DNA from: Teredinibacter turnerae T7901
GTDB lineage: Bacteria > Pseudomonadota > Gammaproteobacteria > Pseudomonadales > Cellvibrionaceae
Reading direction: 5' to 3'
Assembly: GCF_000023025.1 (NCBI RefSeq)
Contig: NC_012997.1
Coordinates: forward strand, 2,415,125 to 2,479,124
DNA: 64,000 nucleotides
How positions within the stretch are numbered: position 1 is the first letter of the stretch; each line of letters opens with the position of its first letter. This document shows, piece after piece, positions 18,501 to 27,500 of this stretch. The notes beneath the pieces are model-generated. The model was not told the origin of the DNA. It ran no database searches and saw nothing but the letters and a program-made list of their open reading frames with translations. Both the position numbers and the translations under genes were made by a program.

Positions 18501-21500
18501 AAGCCCTTAAGCAGACATTGCCCCCCTACATGGTGCCGGTGAAGCTTATATTGTTGGCGGAATTTCCACTAACGCCCAATGGCAAAGTTGACCGCCGGGC
18601 TTTACCGGAAGTGGACTTTAGTGGTCAGGTCCAAGGTTACGAAGCCCCGGCGAATCCCCTGGAAGAAACCCTGTGCCAATTGTGGTCCCGGGTATTGGGG
18701 TGTGATGAGGTCGGTCGCCACGACAACTTCTTTCAACTGGGTGGAGATTCCATCCTGGCCATCCAGATTCTCTCAGGGCTTCAAGCGCTGGGGGAGTCCT
18801 TGAGCATGCAAGCCCTTTATGAGCATCAGACCGTCGCTGCATTGGCAGACTATATCCAAGGGGGCGCGGACGAGGACTATGAAACCTTGGCCGAAGGGGA
18901 GCCGAGCTCAAGCTTACTTGTCGCGCGGGCCGTAAATAACGCCCGTCGAGAAGGCCAGTCGGGGGAAGGGGAGGCCGTCCAAACGTTGGTGGTTTGGGCG
19001 GGTGAACAAGGGGGCGACGAGGCCCATGTGGCCCCGCTAACGCCTTTGCAGCAAGGCATGTTGCACACCACTTTACACACAGAAGGCCAAGACCGTTACT
19101 GGATTCAAACCTGGTTTGAATTGCGTGGCAACCTGGACGAAGACCGTTGGCGGCAATGCTGGCAACAGGTGTGGGACAGTCACGCTATTTTGCGCAGCCG
19201 CTTTATCGATGTGTCCGCAGAGCATCCACTTCAGCTGCTTAATTGTCCTATAGCACTGCCCTGGGAAACCCTTGATTGGCAGGCCGAAGACGATATTGAG
19301 CACCACTTTAGCCAATGGCTCAATGAGCAAAAGAGCGCGATTCCCAAACCAGAGCAGGGGCCATTGGTGCGCTTTAGTGTTCTGCGGTTGTCACCACAGC
19401 ACTGGCGTTTTGTCTGGCAGTATCATCACGCCCTGTTAGATGGGTGGTCCAAATCCCTCCTGCTCGAACAAGCGATGACGGACTACCGGGACGGGGTTGG
19501 CCAGTTTACCCGCGAGGAAAATCCTCATTACGGCGACTATTTGGACTGGCTGCACAGCCGTGACATGAGTGTGGCGAAAACCTGGTGGCGAGATTATCTC
19601 AGTGACTTTGATCAGCCGGCTCGGCTGCCCCAGTTGAGCAGTAGGCGCGGTGCCGCCCGGGAAGGGTTGCTGCGGGTACCATTATCCGCCGCCACACGAG
19701 AGTCCCTGACTCGCTATAGCCAGAGCCAGGGGATCACCCTAAGCACCGTGATGCAGGGAGCCTGGGGTCTATTACTTGGTCGCTTGTGTGCCACGGCTGA
19801 CGTGGTGTTTGGTTTAACTGTGTCGGGTCGCACCGCCACGTGGCCGGGGGCCAATCATTGTGTTGGGCCGTTTATTAACACCGTGCCGGTGCGCATCCGC
19901 TGGGACAGTCACACCCCATTTACAGGGATGGTCAACCAGTTGCACCGGGATCGTTTGGCGTGTCAGCCGCACGAACTGCTCGGGTTACTCGAGATCCAAA
20001 AACAAAACGAACTGGGTGCGAATGTGGGCCTGTTTGACAGTTTGTTTGTGTTCGAAAACTACCCCTTTGACGATATTTTGCGGAGCCAGCAGATTAATGA
20101 TCTCCAGCTGGGAGCGGTGGACGGTCGCAATGCGGTGGAGTATCCCATCGTGCTTATCGTTCAACCCTTTGACGATCATTACGAACTGCAATTGTGCTTT
20201 GATGAATCACGGCTCGCCCCCGCAGAAGCCGGCCAGCTACTGGCACACTATCAATCCCTGTTACAGGCGGCGATGGAAAACCCCGAGCAATCGGCGGCGC
20301 AGCTTAACTGGCAAACCGAGGCCGATGCCGCGGCCATTGATCTGTGGAACCAAACGGCCCAGCCACTTGCCCCGCAAACCACCGTGGTGGATGCCTTCAG
20401 AGGGTGTGTGGAAAACGCCCCGGACAGCATTGCTCTGGTAGAAGGGGAGCAGCACATCAGCTTTAGCGTTTTGGATGCCTGGTCCGATGAACTGGCGGCG
20501 GTGTTACAAGCGGCGGGGTTGCAAGTGCAAGACCGCATAGGCGTATATCAACAGGCCGACAGCGCAATGATCGCGAGTGTGCTGGCCATATTAAAAATTG
20601 GCGGTGTGTATGTGCCGCTAGAGCGCGATTATCCCGCTGCCCGTTTGCAAGTGATGGCCGAAGATGCCCAACTCGCCGCCATAATCTGCCGTGAAGAAGC
20701 TCCAGGAGAATTTTGCCCGACAATTCCACGGGTGTTCGTAGACAGTGTCAACCCCGACGAACTGCAGGGGTTGCCCTATGAGGTTCCTGCGCTGACGGCC
20801 CAACATCCGGCTTATATCATTTACACCTCCGGTACTACGGGCGTTCCCAAGGGTGTGGTGGCGAAACACCAAGGGATTACCCGCTTAGTGTGCAACACCA
20901 ATTACATCGACATACGTTCGGACGATGTATTTCTGCAGTCCACACCCATCTCATTTGACGGTGCCACCTTTGATATCTGGGGCCCGCTGTTAAATGGCGC
21001 GCGGTTGGTGTTGGCCCCCGAAATATTAAAGGACATGCACAATCTCGGGCATTATTACCAGCAGCATGGCGTTACAGTGGTGTGGCTGACCTCCGCCTTG
21101 TTCAGCACCATGGTGCGGGAACATCTTGATCGGATGTCCACGTTGCGTGTCTGTGTGGCGGGGGGCGATGTCGTTTCCTCTGAATATGTGCGACAGTATT
21201 TAACACGTTACCCATCTAGCCAGTTTATCAACGGTTACGGACCAACGGAAAACACGACCTTTTCAAGTTGTTATGTTATCGACGATAGCGCCGCCGTGAA
21301 GGATGCGTTGCCCATTGGCTCCCCCATCACAGGCAGTCGCTGTTATGTGCTTGACGAAGGGCTGGAACCGGTGGCCGTCGGGGTACCAGGGGAACTTTAT
21401 GTCGGTGGGCAAGGGTTGGCTTCGCACTATGAAGGGCGTTCCGGGCTAACGGCGGAAAGATTTATTCCGCATCCCTTCGCCAACAGCGGCGAGCGACTCT

Positions 21501-24500
21501 ATCGCACCGGAGATATCGTGCGCTGGAATAGTGACGGCGCGTTAGACTTTTTAGGTCGCCGGGACGACCAAATTAAATTACGTGGTTTCCGCGTGGAGCT
21601 CGGGGAAGTTAACAGCGCATTGGAAGCGCTGCCGGCGGTGGCGCAAAGCCACGCCGTTGTGGTGACGGACGAGCGAGACACCAAACGCCTAGTGGCCTAC
21701 GTGGCTGTTGGGTCGAGAGCCCCAATCTCTGAAGTGGGGGGCGGCGCTCTTGAGGATGGAACCGTAAATGAGGACATCCTGTTACAAGCCCTTAAGCAGA
21801 CATTGCCCCCCTACATGGTGCCGGTGAAGCTTATATTGTTGGCGGAATTTCCACTAACGCCCAATGGCAAAGTTGACCGCCGGGCTTTACCGGAAGTGGA
21901 CTTTAGTGGTCAGGTCCAAGGTTACGAAGCCCCGGCGAATCCCCTGGAAGAAACCCTGTGCCAATTGTGGTCCCGGGTATTGGGGTGTGATGAGGTCGGT
22001 CGCCACGACAACTTCTTTCAACTGGGTGGAGATTCCATCCTGGCCATCCAGATTCTCTCAGGGCTTCAAGCGCTGGGGGAGTCCTTGAGCATGCAAGCCC
22101 TTTATGAGCATCAGACCGTCGCTGCATTGGCAGACTATATCCAAGGGGGCGCGGACGAGGACTATGAAACCTTGGCCGAAGGGGAGCCGAGCTCAAGCTT
22201 ACTTGTCGCGCGGGCCGTAAATAACGCCCGTCGAGAAGGCCAGTCGGGGGAAGGGGAGGCCGTCCAAACGTTGGTGGTTTGGGCGGGTGAACAAGGGGGC
22301 GACGAGGCCCATGTGGCCCCGCTAACGCCTTTGCAGCAAGGCATGTTGCACACCACTTTACACACAGAAGGCCAAGACCGTTACTGGATTCAAACCTGGT
22401 TTGAATTGCGTGGCAACCTGGACGAAGACCGTTGGCGGCAATGCTGGCAACAGGTGTGGGACAGTCACGCTATTTTGCGCAGCCGCTTTATCGATGTGTC
22501 CGCAGAGCATCCACTTCAGCTGCTTAATTGTCCTATAGCACTGCCCTGGGAAACCCTTGATTGGCAGGCCGAAGACGATATTGAGCACCACTTTAGCCAA
22601 TGGCTCAATGAGCAAAAGAGCGCGATTCCCAAACCAGAGCAGGGGCCATTGGTGCGCTTTAGTGTTCTGCGGTTGTCACCACAGCACTGGCGTTTTGTCT
22701 GGCAGTATCATCACGCCCTGTTAGATGGGTGGTCCAAATCCCTCCTGCTCGAACAAGCGATGACGGACTACCGGGACGGGGTTGGCCAGTTTACCCGCGA
22801 GGAAAATCCTCATTACGGCGACTATTTGGACTGGCTGCACAGCCGTGACATGAGTGTGGCGAAAACCTGGTGGCGAGATTATCTCAGTGACTTTGATCAG
22901 CCGGCTCGGCTGCCCCAGTTGAGCAGTAGGCGCGGTGCCGCCCGGGAAGGGTTGCTGCGGGTACCATTATCCGCCGCCACACGAGAGTCCTTGACTCGCT
23001 ATAGCCAGAGCCAGGGGATCACCCTAAGCACCGTGATGCAGGGAGCCTGGGGTCTATTACTTGGTCGCTTGTGTGCCACGGCTGACGTGGTGTTTGGTTT
23101 AACTGTGTCGGGTCGCACCGCCACGTGGCCGGGGGCCAATCATTGTGTTGGGCCGTTTATTAACACCGTGCCGGTGCGCATCCGCTGGGACAGTCACACC
23201 CCATTTACAGGGATGGTCAACCAGTTGCACCGGGATCGTTTGGCGTGTCAGCCGCACGAACTGCTCGGGTTACTCGAGATCCAAAAACAAAACGAACTGG
23301 GTGCGAATGTGGGCCTGTTTGACAGTTTGTTTGTGTTCGAAAACTACCCCTTTGACGATATTTTGCGGAGCCAGCAGATTAATGATCTCCAGCTGGGAGC
23401 GGTGGACGGTCGCAATGCGGTGGAGTATCCCATCGTGCTTATCGTTCAACCCTTTGACGATCATTACGAACTGCAATTGTGCTTTGATGAATCACGGCTC
23501 GCCCCCGCAGAAGCCGGCCAGCTACTGGCACACTATCAATCCCTGTTACAGGCGGCGATGGAAAACCCCGAGCAATCGGCGGCGCAGCTTAACTGGCAAA
23601 CCGAGGCCGATGCCGCGGCCATTGATCTGTGGAACCAAACGGCCCAGCCACTTGCCCCGCAAACCACCGTGGTGGATGCCTTCAGAGGGTGTGTGGAAAA
23701 CGCCCCGGACAGCATTGCTCTGGTAGAAGGGGAGCAGCACATCAGCTTTAGCCGTTTGGATGCCTGGTCCGATGAACTGGCGGCGGTGTTACAAGCGGCA
23801 GGGTTGCAAGTGCAAGACCGCATAGGCGTATATCAACAGGCCGACAGCGCAATGATCGCGAGTGTGCTGGCCATATTAAAAATTGGCGGTGTGTATGTGC
23901 CGCTAGAGCGCGATTATCCCGCTGCCCGTTTGCAAGTGATGGCCGAAGATGCCCAACTCGCGGCCATAATCTGCCGTGAAGAAGCTCCAGGAGAATTTTG
24001 CCCGACAATTCCACGGGTGTTCGTGGACAGTGTCAACCCCGACGAACTGCAGGGGTTGCCCTATGAGGTTCCTGCGCTGACGGCCCAGCATCCGGCTTAT
24101 ATCATTTACACCTCCGGTACTACGGGCGTTCCCAAGGGATCCATCACCACGCATGGGGGGTATCTCAACACGGCCCGTTATTACACCAAAACATGTGAAG
24201 TTAATAGGGGTTCTCGAGTGCTTCAGTTTGCTTCCATATGTTTTGATTCTTTCATGTTTGAATTCTTTCATATGTTAGTGGGGGGAGCCAGTTACATTTT
24301 ACGGCCTAGCGTTGAGCGTATTATTGGTAGCAATCTCGCTCGTTTTATTACGGTAAACCATATCACCCATGTAACCTTAACATCGTCGGTAATATCCACG
24401 TTAATTAACGAGCCTTTGCCCTCTATTGAATGGATTTTAAGTGGCGGCGAAAGCTGTAACGCCAATTTAGTCAAAGCATTCGCTGACAGATTTCATTTTA

Positions 24501-27500
24501 TTAATGCCTACGGCCCATCTGAAGCATCAATTTCAGTGTGTTCACTTGAATTTAGTCACCCACAAGAGTCGATTTCAATTGGCAGGCCCATTGATAATAC
24601 GTCGTTATACATTCTTGATGAACTATATAATCATGTGCCGGTTGGAGGAGTGGGCCAAATTGGTATTGCGGGGGCTGGCCTGGCCCATGGCTACCAAAAT
24701 AACCCACGACTAACTGCAGAAAAATTTATACCAAACCCATGGAGCACAGACGGTCAACGCTTGTATCTTTCGGGGGATTTGGGCTTTATTTGTTGTTCGG
24801 ATAGCTTGCTGCACCACGTAGGACGAATGGATAGACAAGTTAAAATCAATGGGGTTCGGGTGGAATTAGCAGAGATAGAATCTGCTTTGCGCTGTATTGA
24901 TGTCGTTAAAACTTGTTGCGTTGAAACAACGGAAGTAGGGCAAATTATCGCATTTGTTTGCTATGAAGAAACAAACATTCATCAGCGGGATAACATAAAG
25001 CAGCAACTGAGACAGCATTTGCCAGCACATATGGTGCCGGCCCATATTGTAGCGGTAGAAGAGATGCCGCTAACAGAAAATGGAAAAATAGATCTAGCAG
25101 CCTTAAATGTCCTCGCCGCTGAGTACCTTGAAAATCAGCGTCAAAATCGAGAATTCACGAGTAAAATTGCGGTTCGGATTGCCGAACTCATGGAGGGCGT
25201 TCTTAAAACAAAAAATATTACGGCAAACGATGATTTCTTTTCAATGGGAGGCCACTCGATCAGCGCCATGGAGATGGTGGCAAAACTTAATGATACTTTC
25301 TCAGTAAATATTTCGCTTGTCGATTTCTATGATATACCCAACCCAGAAGCACTCGCGGCGAAGATAAAGGGCGAAAGTATTAGCTCAAACAGCTGCCCTA
25401 CTGTGAAAAAAATCGAGCCGCGTTTTAAGCACCGGTTTGAACCCTTTCCTTTAACTGAAATACAACGCGCCTATTGGTTGGGTCGTTATCTCGGTGAGCA
25501 GGAAAAAGCCGTGTCCACCCATGGGTATTTTGAAGTGGACGTGGTTGATGCAGAATTTGATGTCAATCGTCTTGGTGAGGCATTCAAGCACACTATTAAT
25601 AAGCACGACATGATGAGAATGTGTTTGACTCGTAACGGCGAGCAGCAATGTCAACCTGAAGTTAACCATTTTTCAATAGACCTTGAAGATATATCTCAGT
25701 TCGATAGTGATGGCAAACGTGCAGTAATTGAAAAAATAAGAAATATGCTGTCACACCAAGTATTTGATGCGTTTAGCTTTCCTCTTTTTGAGGTGAGAGT
25801 GACTAAACTCGAATTGGATCGTTTTCGTTTACACTTTAGTATGGACGCCATGCTAATGGATTTTTCCAGTGTGGGGGTTTTCTTTTCAGATTTAGCCCTA
25901 GCTTATGAAACCAACGCTCCTCTGGAAAAACTGGGACTCACCTTTAGGGACTATCAAATAGCTTTTGAAGGCATGAAGCAAGAAGATGCCTACTCTCAAG
26001 CAAAAGGTTACTGGCAAGCGCGGCTAGATGGTTTGCCAGGAGCGCCGGAATTGCCGGTTATTGCCTCTAAATCCGCAGACAATCTCTTTGTGCGCAGGTC
26101 CGTCACAATACCTGCGGAACATTGGGAGACCATTCAGACCCTCGCTCGACAATTTCGCCTGACACCGACATCTTTATTACTAAGTGCCTATGTTGAAGTC
26201 ATCGCACTTTGGTCTGCCTCTGATCATTTTTGTATAAATCTTTCCCTGTTTAATCGACATGAATTGGATCCAGATATCCACAAAATAGTCGGCGATTTTA
26301 CATCGATGAATCTGACGGAATGTTGTGTGGATCGTACCAAGACGTATTTAGAGAGAATAAAAATACTTCAATATCAGCTATGGAGTGACATAGATCATCG
26401 GCTATATTCCGGTGTTGATGTGTTAAGGGATATTAACCGACAAAATGATTCTGCAAGTCGCATCAATATGCCAGTGGTATTTACCAGTGCTTTGGGCGTG
26501 GATTTTGGTATCGGCGTCGAAGAGGTACGTGGAGGCGAGTATCACATACCCACGTACAGCATCACGCAAACTTCACAGGTATGGATCGACTGCCAAGCAT
26601 ACGAAACAAATGGTAGCTGTATAGTTAATTGGGATGTTATGGAAAATATTTTTGAACCTGGCGTTCTCGATGCCATGTTCGAGTGTTTCGAAGCCCACCT
26701 GCTCCAGCTGAGTAATGACTCCATTTATAACAAACGCAAAGTTGTAGAAGCACCAGCGTCTCAGTTGGCTCAACGCGCATCTTTAGTCGAGGAGCGCTTA
26801 TATCCAATAGAACACCTTCATAAGGCCACACTAGAATCGGCTCGAGACTATCCACAAAATATAGCGTTTGTTGCGGGCGAACAGACAATTACCTATGCAG
26901 ATGTCGAAAGGTACGTTCGCTACCTGGGAATGCAATTACATAAAACTGGTTTAACAGCAAATGAGCCTGTTGCCGTTATTTTTAGGAAAGGCTGGCAACA
27001 ACATGTAGCGGCGCTTGCGGTACTTTTTGCCGGTGGTTGTTATGTTCCGATAGATGCAGACCTGCCCAGTCAAAGAATTGCAAATTATTTGGAAGAAGCG
27101 AGCATTAAGGTTGCGGTCATTTCTCCGGGGGAGAATGTCGCACAGCTACCCTTGACATCACATAATATTATTATATTTGATGAGCGAGAAACACAGGGGC
27201 AGGAAGTACTACAACAACAAATAGAGTGTGAGGTGGCAGGGCCCGCTTATATCATTTTTACCTCTGGTTCCACGGGAACCCCGAAAGGGGTTGCTGTCAG
27301 TCATCAGGCAGCTATCAATACAATATTTGATATTAATCGAATGTTTGCAGTCACCAAAGATGATGTGGTTTTTTCCATATCTGCATTTAATTTCGACCTT
27401 TCGGTTTACGACTTATTCGGTTTGATGCGGGTCGGAGGACGTATAGTGGTGCCCACCAAGTGGGAGCAAAAAGACCCTGAATCCTGGTATGCTTATTTGA

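Noticed and set aside
19860-20441. 193-aa + strand frame inside C2 (and its copy at 23145-23726)
   Set aside because: An off-frame reading of GC-rich NRPS sequence with a biased composition and no recognisable domain.
18618-22196. Long opposite-strand frames repeated at 18618-18911 and 21903-22196, and similar pairs 3285 bp apart
   Set aside because: They are shadows of the duplicated NRPS modules. Their repetition follows from the repeat, not from independent coding.
17090-24138. Tandem repeat as a pure assembly artefact
   Set aside because: The copies carry distinct substitutions, and copy 3 is truncated and joined to unique sequence, so at least the presence of different copies is real. 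Exact copy number still deserves long-read confirmation.
24137-24142. A GGATCC (BamHI) hexamer sits exactly at the breakpoint of the chimeric A3 domain, hinting at an engineered joint
   Set aside because: The frame and domain order are intact, no vector sequence is present, and a six-base site at a junction can occur by chance. Natural recombination at the conserved motif is simpler.
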